Of a stretch of 64,000 nt of DNA, positions 31,530 to 41,538 are shown piece by piece. The stretch comes from Nemertoderma westbladi (lineage: Eukaryota > Xenacoelomorpha > Nemertodermatida > Nemertodermatidae), in NCBI GenBank assembly GCA_032718475.1, contig JAUCBJ010003862.1:17167-81166 (forward strand), in the 5' to 3' direction. The translations under genes and the position numbers were made by a program. The notes under the pieces were generated by a model. The model was not told the origin of the DNA. It made no database searches and worked only from the letters and a program-made list of their open reading frames with translations. The number at the start of each line of letters is the position of its first letter. The stretch's first letter is position 1.

Positions 31530-32594
31530 ATGGCCTTAACGCAAAAAACCGGAGCAACAAATAGCTGGAAATTTACTTACAATAAATATACTTGTACCGT
31601 CGTTCACAGCAAGTATTTTATTGTGGAATCTCAGGAGGACAACGAATCAATTTGTTTTTCCCATCAAGATACCCGCTATTTGTTAGACATTCTAGAAACA
31701 ACCAACAACAACCAACATCAATCCAGACCAGCAATTATACCAGGTAGGATATATCCCACTCTTCGTTTTGCGCGGGGAAATTTGAATATTTCCATCAACC
31801 CCACATCGGGTGATGTTTACGTTCAGAAACAAGGCAAATGTAAAGTTCTCAACAAAGCTTTTACTGAAGTTCTAATTCAATACAGAGGGAAATTATTGCA
31901 ATTTCTCTCTCCACCACTAGAGATTATTAGCGATCAATTCTACATTGAATTATCAAATCCAGAGTTTATTGGATTTGTAACAGCTTTTAAAGGAACCAAC
32001 TATGTTGGCTTATGGAAAATCAGCCTCAGATACGCTGATAGTGTTGGTTTTAACTATTATACAGGTTTCAATTTGTCAGAACAGGAACTAACTGTTTTGT
32101 TGCGAGAGTGGGACAACCAAGTCGATGAAACAGACAAGCATCTTTTTGATAAAAATATCATTCAATTATCAGACCGTCTCAAAATGATTAAAACCAATAA
32201 TAAAAAAATTATTATCACCAACACCGATAATTCTACTGAAGTAGGGGCCGGCGGAAATTCTATCGAGTTGCATTACTTGAATGATAAAGCCCATATTAGT
32301 TTTCTCAAAGAGGCTATGGATGGCGTTTCTCTTATTGAAGCCAATGTTTACGGTTTTGTCCTTTTGGATAAACCTAAAGCTTTCGTAGAGATCCCATCAC
32401 CTAATCCGGATGTTGAAGAGAGTTGCTCTCAACCGCAACAGGTCTTTCCTGAAATATTACCTCGGAAGCCAAGATCATCGAGTAAATTTACCAACACATC
32501 ACCTGCAAAGAAACAGAAAGTTGTCAGTAACCCAGCTCTAGTAGAGCCTGTTACTAATTCTCCATGGAAACCTGATTATTATCCTAATATGTAA
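31530..32594 (+). CDS. Unknown Polinton protein, 354 aa
   Basis: First plus-strand gene, preceded by (TTA)n ending directly at the ATG. I do not recognise the fold. The first ~200 residues are alternating hydrophobic/polar with repeated beta-strand-like segments (KFTYNKYTCTVV, LRFARGNLNISI). Residues ~210-270 are N/K-rich. The tail (~300-354) is proline- and serine-rich with two basic clusters (PRKPRSSSKF, SPAKKQKVVS) that could be nuclear localisation signals. Its position next to the polymerase and nuclear-signal-like tail suggest an early DNA-binding or regulatory protein, but that is inference. Confidence 0.8.
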   Translation: MALTQKTGATNSWKFTYNKYTCTVVHSKYFIVESQEDNESICFSHQDTRYLLDILETTNNNQHQSRPAIIPGRIYPTLRFARGNLNISINPTSGDVYVQKQGKCKVLNKAFTEVLIQYRGKLLQFLSPPLEIISDQFYIELSNPEFIGFVTAFKGTNYVGLWKISLRYADSVGFNYYTGFNLSEQELTVLLREWDNQVDETDKHLFDKNIIQLSDRLKMIKTNNKKIIITNTDNSTEVGAGGNSIELHYLNDKAHISFLKEAMDGVSLIEANVYGFVLLDKPKAFVEIPSPNPDVEESCSQPQQVFPEILPRKPRSSSKFTNTSPAKKQKVVSNPALVEPVTNSPWKPDYYPNM

Positions 32595-32639
32595 ACCTAA
32601 TCATAAGTTAAACTCTTTGTGGTTTCTAATAGTCATAAG

Positions 32640-32693
32640 CGATTGGTGATTGGTGATTGGTTTAAAATTATTTCCCTCACTAGCATATAAATG
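32640..32693 (+). promoter_or_regulatory. Candidate promoter of the polymerase gene (3x CCAAT, TATA)
   Basis: Three consecutive ATTGG words (inverted CCAAT) at 32640-32661, then CATATAAATG at 32684-32693, about 105 bp before the polymerase ATG. Arrangement and spacing resemble a cellular pol II promoter. Confidence 0.5.
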
Positions 32694-32795
32694 TTTAGAT
32701 ATAGTCAATAACATTTCATTTCATTTCATTTTAATCTTTGGACATATTTTATTATTATTATTATTATTTATCTAAACAAACTAACAAACTTCAAC

Positions 32796-33719
32796 ATGGA
32801 TAAAATAACAATATGTTGTTCATTCTGTCATATGAATATAACTAGACATAATTACTTACGCCACCTACGGTCACATTTTGAAAGTTATTCTTGTTTTAAG
32901 TGTCATGTTGTGACTTCATGCAGCGAAATTTGTAAACGACATGAATCGACTACTGGTTGTAAAGAAATGGAGTTCCGTACCTATCAATTGACTTGTTCTA
33001 CCTGTAATAAAGAGTATACATATGAGAATTATATACGACACGACTGTCACTTGAAATGTTACTACACAAGAAAGCGTAAATTTCCGCAACATAAAAATAT
33101 AATATCCAGAAAAAACTTGGTGCTTGGTACATGCGCAACAATTTTTACGCGGAAACAAGAAGCTCACGATAATCGTCTTGAAATTTATGTCCACGACCTC
33201 CCAACTTCTAGAGATTATCCCGATGTAGAAACAGCATTAGCACAAATTCGAGGTAATATTCTTCAGTTAATATTAGATAGATTGAAAGAAATGAATGTTC
33301 TTAGACTGTGGTTAGGTCTAAATGTATTAATGTACAGATCACATTTTTCAGAAGGCGAGCAATTGGAAACCTTTTATTTTAATTCTTCCGGTGGTGCTAT
33401 TAATACTGTAGATTCGCCGCAAAGTTTTGACACATGGTTTGAGTATGTTGTGGAAAATATATTACAAAAAATAGCCATCTTTAACACACGTGGTTCGGGA
33501 TGGCGTATTAAATCTTTATTAAGGGTTGAAATTAAATTAGCTGAATCTAAGTGTAGGTCGTTACTATATAAGGGGCATGGATATATGGAATTACCTAAGG
33601 CTCTATCAGCTAAAAAATGTACAATAAATATTCAAACGGTAGATAATGACTGTTTCAAATGGGCTATTATAGCCGCAAAATTTAGTAGCAAAGTGAAAGA
33701 TCACAAAAACCGTACTTAA
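32796..33719 (+). pseudogene. polB: DNA polymerase B, N-terminal zinc-finger region (first frame segment)
   Basis: 307 codons. The N-terminus has a C2H2 finger (C8, C11, H23, H27), a second CxxC pair (C33, C36) and CSTC...H.C (C67, C70, H82, C84). The rest is the N-terminal domain of Polinton protein-primed polymerases, recognisable by WRIKSLLRVEIKLAE and NIQTVDNDCFKWAI. The frame ends at TAA 33717-33719 where family members continue, and the reading resumes in another frame at about 33721. The product would replicate the linear genome from protein-primed ends in the nucleus. Confidence 0.85.
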
Positions 33720-33720
33720 T

Positions 33721-36519
33721 CGTACAAAAATTATGAGTCATTTCATTTTTGACAACGGGAACAAAGATTATCCAACAGAGTGGCAGTTAGCGATTAAACT
33801 TTTTGAAAAACAAAATTCAAAATATATAATTAATTTACTATGTTGGAATAACGACAACAAATGCGCCCCCGTATCTATATTAAGACAACCACCGTTTAGT
33901 AAAATTACACCCGATAAAGAGTTATTAAATATATTACTTGTAGTAAAAATAACAATGTACCTAAACTGAATCATTATGTTTGCATAACTAACTTGAATCG
34001 ATTGCTGAATACGAGAGCTCTTCATATCGGGAATAGGAAATATTGTGAAAGGTGTTTGGCTCATTTTTTTCAAGCTACTTTTTCATGCTACCAAGGAAGA
34101 AGTCAACGAGAGACACTACCTAATAAAAAAAGAACACACATTAGTTTTACAAATTTAGATAGAACCTTATCCCCATTGTTTGTCACCTACTTTGATATAG
34201 AATGTATCTTACAACCTTCAGTTAATAATCAATTTATACAGGAGCATATACCGTGTGCTGCGAGTTATTTAATTGTTCCCAATACTAAATTAATTAACCC
34301 CCCAAAATGTCATTTGAAAACATTCGTAAAGTCAAATAATAATAATAATTGTATTCAAGATTTCTTAGATTCATTATATTTTGATTTAACTGAATTATGT
34401 TGTTGGTCAGACATATACACTCATAAAACTATGTCATTTACTAATATTGATTTTGTAAATTTTGAACAGGCAAAATTTTGTTTCTATTGTAATGTTACTT
34501 TAAATAATAATGTTGGGAAAAACAGACATCATTCACATATTACAGGTAAATATATTGCAGCAGCCTGTAATAGTTGTAACCGAAGTTTATCATTGAAACG
34601 ATACCTGTATGTACTTTGCGGGCACAATTCCAGTAATTACGATATACATTGTATATTACAAACCGGATTTAGAGATAAGAAATACACCGATTGGGATATA
34701 AAGGTTATACCGAGAAATACAGAACGATATATTTCACTGAGTGCGTTTATCCCAATTAAAAACACTTCTAAAAAAATTGAGTTACGTTTCTTAGACACAT
34801 ATCAATTTTTAAGCTTTTCCCTAAGTAATTTAGTTGAGTGTTCAACAAAGGATGTAGCGAGTCATGATATAAGCTCAATTTTACCTATTACTCTACAAGA
34901 AATGAAATATTTTTATCCAAACTTGAATAACTCAACAATTAAACGGAAAGGAGTATTTCCATACGAGTACTTGACAGATATTAATAAATTTAATGATACT
35001 GGTTTGCCGTCTATAAATAATTTTTTTAGTAACTTAACACAAAAAACATGCACAATTGAAGATTATAGGTTTGCAGGATTATCATGGGTAGAATTCGACT
35101 GTGTGAATCTCAAAGATTATCTTTTAGCCTATTTAAAACTCGATGTTTGTTTGCTTGCTGATATATTTGAGAATTTTAGGAATGTTTGTAAACAAAATTA
35201 CGATTTAGAAGTGGTTTTTTACTGTAGTATTGCGTCATTTACCTATGATTGCGCGCTAAAATATAATAAATGTAAAATAGAATTAATAAAGGATTATCAA
35301 ACATATAGAGATTTTGAAAAATCAATTAGGGGTGGTGTTTCATTTTGTCGAAAGCATTATATAGAATCAAATATACCTGGAACAAGTACATATGATTCTA
35401 CTAAGGAAGAATGTCATATTTTTAATATTGATTTCAACTCTTTATATTCTGGGAATTTAAGTAAAAAACTACCCACCTCGCAATTCAAAGAAGTAAGTAT
35501 TAAACATTTAGAGAATGCAATTCCAGAAAAACTAATCGAGTACTTGGTAGATTTAGACATTGATGGATCTACTGGATATTTTTTAATATGTGATTTAAAT
35601 TATCCCAAGGCTATTCACGATCAAACATTACAATTACCGTTAGCCCCTGAGCATTTAAGTATAAATGAAACAATGCTTTCGCCTTATATGAGGGAACAAT
35701 TTAATAATTTATCGATACAAAGAGGTACCTCCCGTAAATATAGGATGTCTACACCAAAACTCTTGCTGACGCAATTTGATAAAGAGTTTTATCATTTACA
35801 TTTGAAACTGTTAAAATTTTATATAAAACATGGATTAATTGTTACTAAACTACATAAATTATATTCTTTTCAACAAGAATTTGTATTTAAAAATTACATA
35901 GATTTTAATATTAATCAAAGGCACCTAGCAAAAAGTTACATTGAAACTGCTGTCGCGAAATTGCTCAATAATTCACTGTTTGGCAAATCAATAGAGAGGA
36001 TACGAGACCGATGTAACTTTCGTATCGCAAATAGCAACGATAAATGCGATCAATTGGTAAATCGTATTAATCATGAACAATTTATAATATACAATAATAC
36101 ATTATCGGGACATTTATTAGTGAAAGACTCTGTAACTCTCGATAAGCCTATATTTATTGGTAGCGCTGTGTTGGACTTGGCTAAATTGGATATGTATGAG
36201 CTGTACAATAAATTGCTACCTATTGAGAAAGAATTAAACTGTCGTATTGAAATTGCCGCATCAGACACTGACTCATTGATAGGTTGTTATTATAATACAT
36301 CGCAGAATAATTTTTTAAAAGCATTAATTAAAAATAATATTTTAGATACTTCCAATTACCCTAAGGATCACCCCCTCTTGGCTTAATAAAAATCAATCGC
36401 TTCCTTGGGGGCACTATAAAACAAACCTCAAAAAACCTATAAAAATATCAAATTTACCAATTTATGAAGAACCAAAAGACGACGGTGTTGATGATGATGA
36501 ATTATCAAATAGTAAATAA
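33721..36519 (+). pseudogene. polB: DNA polymerase B, exonuclease and polymerase domains, frameshifted
   Basis: Continuation in three frame segments (33733-33969, then 33993-36386, then to TAA at 36519), with breaks near 33945 and 36380. In the 797-codon middle piece, exonuclease motifs are FDIE (D68, E70), NSSNYDIH (N216, D217 region) and LKLDVCLLAD (D384). Polymerase motif A is DFNSLYSG at D480, where the usual proline after Tyr is Ser. Motif B is KLLNNSLFG (656-664) and motif C SDTDSL (758-760). After motif C only ~60 residues follow, shorter than in related polymerases, so the thumb region may be lost. Catalytic residues persist but the breaks make this copy unlikely to work. Confidence 0.9.
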
Positions 36520-37048
36520 AAATATAAGTTGTAAGCAGATTATTTATGGACTTAATTTAAAAGAATTAAAAAATCAATTGAATGGTAAAATTGTACTCAA
36601 ACCTAATCAGTTTATATATAAGGTATTTGGTGCAACTATATTAATGTTTACAAATGGACGAATAACAATTCTCGGTAGAAAATATAATTTTAATAAAGTG
36701 AAAAAACATATATTAGAAAAAACAAACATTAATTTGATTTTTAAATCAATCAATTTGTGTACTTATATTTTTAGTATCGATACTGTAATTTATAGGTTAC
36801 TTATAAACAATATCGGGTTTTATGTTATATTTGATAATGTTAAACTAGAAATTTCATACGACCCTGAAATATTCAATAACTGTAAAGTCAGAATAAATAA
36901 TATTGTTTTTGTTTGCTGTTTCTACACTGGTAAATATACATTAATGTGTTCCCCGTTTAAATTTCATATATATTATCCTATATTCATCAAACTGGTTAAT
37001 AATTTATTATTGTTTGGTGTGGGGGTTTTTGATGTAAAATATAATTAG
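36464..37048 (+). CDS. TATA-binding-protein-like protein (two-repeat), 194 aa
   Basis: The start is uncertain: three in-frame ATGs at 36491-36499 are better placed than the one at 36464, and both overlap the polymerase tail in another frame. From residue 14 the protein reads as two copies of a TBP-type half-repeat. Repeat 1: NLKELK, then PNQF, then ATILMFTNGRITILG. Repeat 2: SYDPEIF, then NIVFVCCFYTGKYTL. TBP's four DNA-intercalating phenylalanines have counterparts at F50, F62, F137 and F153, and the FxxGK/R turn is present in both halves. It would bind promoter DNA and help recruit RNA polymerase II or a viral complex. Overall identity to cellular TBP is low, so the assignment rests on pattern and repeat symmetry. 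It lacks an obvious TFIIB-like partner here. Confidence 0.6.
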   Translation: MKNQKTTVLMMMNYQIVNKNISCKQIIYGLNLKELKNQLNGKIVLKPNQFIYKVFGATILMFTNGRITILGRKYNFNKVKKHILEKTNINLIFKSINLCTYIFSIDTVIYRLLINNIGFYVIFDNVKLEISYDPEIFNNCKVRINNIVFVCCFYTGKYTLMCSPFKFHIYYPIFIKLVNNLLLFGVGVFDVKYN

Positions 37049-37704
37049 TGTGAGTGAAATTTATTGTTGTTGCTGTTTGGTGGTGGAGATTTTTACTGTA
37101 AAATATATATATATATTAAATTGGAGGGAGAAGAAATTTATGAATATTTTTTTTTAAATCAACAACTAGTTTGATGGGAAATTAACTAACTAACTTCAGT
37201 AGAGCGATTGCCTGTAACACTCAAGTAGGCATAGTATACTCAGCAGCCGTAGCTAGCTAGCTAGCTAACTAAGCATTGTTGCTCACGGGTGAGCTACAAT
37301 AGCGCATCTGTTACTTATGAGTGTGCGTGTGTACAGCAGGCAACGCTAAGCTCAGTGAGAAAAAAATTAGGGGTATGTGCTGGTATTCATAGTCAAAGAC
37401 GACGCCATCCTATCTGTTACTAGTCTGTATACAGGCACATATTATTATTAAAACATCCGCTATGCATCTCCCTACATTCAGAATAGAACAATGAACAGAG
37501 CATATATCGCTAATCCGCATGGGAAAGGTTTATGTTCTACATTTTGTTAACTATGTGAATTTTGTAATGTAAACATCTGCGACCCACTACAAAAATATAT
37601 ATAAACTCAATTTTCAAACAATGACCTATAATTTTGTTAACCAAAATAAGAAAAAAAATAAAAATACCGGTATACTGTATCCACCCTGTCTGTTACCCTT
37701 AGAC
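37049..37704. other. Non-coding Polinton region
   Basis: About 650 bp with tagctagctagctagct (37253-37270) and several ATATATAT runs. No ORF of note. Confidence 0.6.
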
Positions 37705-37716
37705 TATATATATAAA
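37705..37716 (+). promoter_or_regulatory. TATA-like element
   Basis: TATATATATAAA 22 bp before the ATG of the 133-aa gene. Close spacing implies a very short leader. A second one, atatatataaac, lies at about 37597-37608. Confidence 0.45.
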
Positions 37717-37737
37717 CTAACCTGAGACAGCAAGAAG

Positions 37738-38139
37738 ATGACTTTCGCCTATATCAACAACCGGTCGTTGAAAAGCAGCATAAAGTTCGATTTTGAGAGT
37801 GAGGATACTTTTGTGTCATCCTCAAACGTATCTGATTTGGAAATCAGATACATTAATAAAAAATTTGAAATCGGATTTACCAATATCATCAATCACGAAC
37901 ACGGTGTTACAAAGTTAGAAACAACAAAAAACTTTACTTTGAACATAAGAATAAATCCAGGAATGGAAGAAGAAGAAGAAGTTACCGGTAATCAAAACGA
38001 ATTAATACCACTACAAGAGAATTGGGAAACAGAGACCGCTGCAACTATACCAGAACCGATGGAGACTGTTTGGAAAGAAATTAAACTAGCAACGCCTACC
38101 TGTAATAATAATAGGCCTAATCATCAACATTTTTCATAG
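37738..38139 (+). CDS. Unknown Polinton protein, 133 aa
   Basis: Last plus-strand gene before the convergent centre. The first ~75 residues alternate charged and hydrophobic residues in beta-like strands (KFDFESEDTF, LEIRYINKKFEIGF, NFTLNIRINPGM). The rest is acidic with EEEEE and low complexity. No known domain. A close TATA element supports expression. It could be a small regulatory protein. Confidence 0.65.
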   Translation: MTFAYINNRSLKSSIKFDFESEDTFVSSSNVSDLEIRYINKKFEIGFTNIINHEHGVTKLETTKNFTLNIRINPGMEEEEEVTGNQNELIPLQENWETETAATIPEPMETVWKEIKLATPTCNNNRPNHQHFS

Positions 38140-39193
38140 ATGGATACTGCTATCTAACTAGTACACCTGTACACCCGTACACTCATACTCATTTCTGCAT
38201 TTATAAAGCTGTAAAGTAGACCTAAATTTTACCGGTCTGTGTATGTCTATATTATATGTAATTTAACTTAAAAAGCGGACGCATAAATAAATAAAATAAA
38301 CTAACTAACTATGTTTTATATAGGATCGTTAACATAGAGTGAATGTTAGTAACCAGAGAATGTGGTGGATTTTATATAGTTATACCTCAAACCACACCTA
38401 TTGTATCAGCTAGAGTAACAGAGTGCGAGGGGATTTTATAGGGCCTATAGCGCTACTGACGCCTAACCATACCTATTGTATCAATGTGGTGGAGGGCTTT
38501 CAGTTGAGGAGTACCGTTGTCATTAGGCCTATATGTCTAACGAATGAATGTGTGCCTATCCGTGTGTTCTAAAGGTTAACCGTAAAGCATATTGGGTCAA
38601 CATTCGAAAAGGGGGCCGCATAAAGTTAACTATAGCTGTATAGGCTTATCTATGCAACAGTAGCACGCAGTAATGTAGATTAGACCAATTAAAGTTGTAA
38701 ACAGAAAATTGGAAGCATTCAAGTGTAATAGCCTAATCCTTAAATCAAAGAAACCAGCATGCTCTTGTGCTATCCAAGTATACAGGTACAAGAGTGCTAC
38801 GGTGCTGGTACCAGTAGGCCTATTGTTAGGTGGGCCTCCTCTAATGCTGCATTCACGAACCCCCATGTCGACTTAATTTAATTTTATTATTAGTAAGTAC
38901 GGTACCGGTAACGCTAAAGCTCTATGGTTGCTGTCGGGGCCATTCTGCCGTTCTACAGTTTAGCATTGTTGGTATATGTAGTAAAATCAGCTAGCTACTG
39001 GTAGTTAAACTCTGATACAACCGCCGGCTACTGGTAGGTGCGGGGTGTTTGTGTGTGTGTGTGTGTGTGTAAACTTAAGCCCTACACCTTCAGTCAAACT
39101 GAGATATTAAAAAATAGATTTTAATGTTTTTATTATTTTTATTGACATTAAAACAATTATATTATCCCATCACATTACATGCTTAGAGTAAAC
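38140..39193. other. Convergent non-coding centre of the Polinton
   Basis: About 1.05 kb between the ends of plus- and minus-strand genes, unusually long for a compact Polinton. It includes a (GT)n tract at about 39047-39070 and several taggcctat/ggtaccggtaac words typical of the host sequence, suggesting inserted host-like repeat DNA. The 78-codon ORF at 38630-38866 is not supported. Confidence 0.6.
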
Positions 39194-39790
39194 CTACAGT
39201 ACATCTTCCACCGCAGTTATTTCTTTCTGTTTATCATCATCAGTCGCAGTTAAACGCTTTCTCATGAAAAAGTGTAGCATCTCATACCACCCAACGCGTT
39301 TTGCTGAGCAATACCGCAGACAGTTATCCTTTGTGTTTAAGTGGAACGCACATTTATTTTCTAGTGTAGTAAATTGATCGTGGAAGCGGCAGGGGGTTAA
39401 ATAATCGTGATATTGCTTATATATTCCCAATTTCTCCACCGAATTTGGCGCGAGAACATCGAGTTGGGTGTTTAATATTGCCCGCTTCATCAACCCAAAT
39501 ACATATATATTTTTTTTATATTTTAAATATCTCTTCATATATTTTTTAAAGTCATCTTGAGAAATGTCACCGTAGTCCCATGGCAAATGAGAAGTCATGT
39601 CTCGTAAATTGTTTACGTGAGCTACATCTAAAGCTGATAACTTAATATTAGACGGGCCTTTAATTAAAAACGTCTTTACATTAGTTTTGGTGTAATTAGA
39701 ATCGAATATAGCAAATTCTTTAAATTCTACCGGATACTCTTTATTGTCTATCTTATAATATTGAAAATCAGCAAAAATAATATTATCCAT
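39194..39790 (-). CDS. Polinton protein of unknown function, possible exonuclease-like fold, 198 aa
   Basis: The minus-strand ORF starts 32 nt after the protease gene's stop. The opening, IIFADFQYYKIDNKEYPVEF, followed by FAIFD and later HLPWDYGDIS, resembles a family I recall as frequent in animal Polintons and related viruses. Its start looks like the first motif of an RNase H-fold exonuclease (DxQ/E). That relation is tentative. The C-terminal half contains five cysteines (CRF, CAF, CLRYC) and a lysine-rich tail. It is the last gene of the minus-strand cluster. Confidence 0.7.
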   Translation of the reverse strand: MDNIIFADFQYYKIDNKEYPVEFKEFAIFDSNYTKTNVKTFLIKGPSNIKLSALDVAHVNNLRDMTSHLPWDYGDISQDDFKKYMKRYLKYKKNIYVFGLMKRAILNTQLDVLAPNSVEKLGIYKQYHDYLTPCRFHDQFTTLENKCAFHLNTKDNCLRYCSAKRVGWYEMLHFFMRKRLTATDDDKQKEITAVEDVL

Positions 39791-39821
39791 TTTATCTGAT
39801 AAACAAAAGTTAAATGATTAA

Positions 39822-40274
39822 TTACAACGCTTTTTGGTTTATTTTATAATAATTAACAAGCCATTTATATAATATTATTTCATTTATTTCCACATTATTT
39901 GTAAACGCACTCATTGGATAGTTTGTGTGAATTCGATTTACTAAGTAATAAAGACAGTATAGACCGCATATGGTCCTCCTTGGGTCTTGAAATTGTTTGC
40001 GAGTAGTACGCCACCTTGCGGAATTTTTCTCAAGCCATTTTTCGATGCATCTGTTTGGATATTTTGATCCGAATGAATCAAATAATTCAGCCTCATTATC
40101 TCGTATATATATCGCGATCCAATGAATCCCGGGTAGATGCTCTTTATCGGTATTTACTATTAACCCATAATCTCTTCACTTATTATTATCTAATTTAGGT
40201 AATTTATTAGCTGGAAACGCTCCCAAATAATGACCACCCACTGGAAACATATCAAGGTCCTCTGTAGATAACAT
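39822..40274 (-). pseudogene. PRO: Adenain-type cysteine protease with in-frame stop
   Basis: A 150-codon frame that starts 2 nt after the capsid gene's stop and is broken only by TGA at 40176-40178 (codon 33), which hides it from ORF scans. After the stop are the hallmark motifs of the adenovirus-type maturation protease (C5 family): PGIHWIAIYI (His51), LFDSFG (acidic residue D66) and QFQDPRRTICGLYCLYYL (Gln, Cys103). The length fits a small adenain. In virus-like elements this enzyme cleaves capsid precursors. No good internal start follows the TGA before the catalytic part, so readthrough or recent inactivation must be considered. Confidence 0.88.
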
Positions 40275-40276
40275 AC

Positions 40277-41536
40277 TTAATCGATATGTATTTCTTTCCT
40301 GCTATTTAAACTTAATGATTGATCATAAATATTAAAAACGATTACATTTATGGTTTCAACCAACGGTTCGGCAAATCTTAATTTTAATTGGCCGTTAGTA
40401 TATATCGACGGTTGCGGATCTCTAACATAGCCGTCGGCGGTTAAGTCCCAGGATAGGATGGGGCAATTACCTAAGTAGGTTTCATGGTCTATATTATTAC
40501 CTCCATAACCGTTAATATATGTATTAATGTTCTTCATTAATTGAGTATACTCAAAAATATATGTTCCATCTGTAAAATTAGGCTCGTATATTACACCACC
40601 TACTGGAAGACCGTCTACAATCAGTTCCGCGCGTCTAAGGTTAAAATGTTCAAATTTCAAGGGATTGCTAATTAATTCTCCCGAATAAGCGTTATTTGTT
40701 ATGAAGCCGATAATAACTAATTTGGGTTTTTTACCATCAAATATGTTTGTTTGGGTGAAATTTGTGGTTTGAGCGGGAATAGTAAATGTTGTAACCTCCT
40801 TTTTTTGAAATTGATATTCAATATCGTAACTCTCTAAACCTTTTAGGTGACTGCTTTCTATTACAGGATTAACCTCCATTCTAGGGATTAGGATCTTTAT
40901 TTCATCTAATTCTAGCCGAAGATTTGTCACCGCGTTTGCGTTTGGAGTGATTTTAAAAATAAACGAATTTGATACTTTTCTAAAATGCATTCTTAAATCA
41001 TACCCGGGTTGTATTATTTTGCTTTCAGTATCAAAATCAATCGTCAATCCTCTTACAAATTGCATTTGCTTACTAAAGGCATCGCCAATAGGATGCGCGC
41101 CGGGGTCAATTTCATTTCCGTGCTCAGATAAAGGTTGATGAAAGCCACCCGCACCCAGTAGCCCATTTTTATCCTCGTAAGTTGTAAATAGTAAATTGGA
41201 TAAGTACGACTTGTAGAAATAATGGTTATTGCTATTTTCAACCTGCTTCTCATTAAGGTCTATTTTAATATCACTCCACATAGTTTCAGCGGGGTAATTC
41301 AGCATATATATAAGGGAGTTTTCAAGTCGTCTATCCCATCGTACAGTACATTTTGTAATTAATAACGCATCTTGCAGTTTCGTATAGAATTCATTGGATC
41401 TTGGTACAAGGAACGTGACTTCCCTAGACTCACTTCTGAGATTAGATACGGGGTAAATTGTTTCATAATGCTTTGCTTTAAATTCAGTCTGTATTGGCTG
41501 TGTAAATAATAAATCTAATTCCTTAATAATTGACAT
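40277..41536 (-). CDS. MCP: Major capsid protein (double jelly-roll), 419 aa
   Basis: It belongs to the family often labelled F54H12.2-like in invertebrates, recognised as the Polinton hexon-like capsid. Evidence here: length, an N-terminus ending in a 'LDLF..PiqtefkakhyetiYPvs' type opening, LYPAETMWSDIKIDLN-like strand pattern, and position between core protein and protease. The chain divides into two beta-rich halves (about 1-200 and 210-419), as in double jelly-roll proteins, which form trimeric capsomers. The ATG at 41536 follows the preceding gene's stop with no gap. The frame is intact. Confidence 0.85.
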   Translation of the reverse strand: MSIIKELDLLFTQPIQTEFKAKHYETIYPVSNLRSESREVTFLVPRSNEFYTKLQDALLITKCTVRWDRRLENSLIYMLNYPAETMWSDIKIDLNEKQVENSNNHYFYKSYLSNLLFTTYEDKNGLLGAGGFHQPLSEHGNEIDPGAHPIGDAFSKQMQFVRGLTIDFDTESKIIQPGYDLRMHFRKVSNSFIFKITPNANAVTNLRLELDEIKILIPRMEVNPVIESSHLKGLESYDIEYQFQKKEVTTFTIPAQTTNFTQTNIFDGKKPKLVIIGFITNNAYSGELISNPLKFEHFNLRRAELIVDGLPVGGVIYEPNFTDGTYIFEYTQLMKNINTYINGYGGNNIDHETYLGNCPILSWDLTADGYVRDPQPSIYTNGQLKLRFAEPLVETINVIVFNIYDQSLSLNSRKEIHID

Positions 41537-41538
41537 TA

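Noticed and set aside
38630-38866. 78-codon minus-strand ORF in the Polinton centre
   Set aside because: Sits in host-like repeat sequence, no domain, no packing with neighbours.
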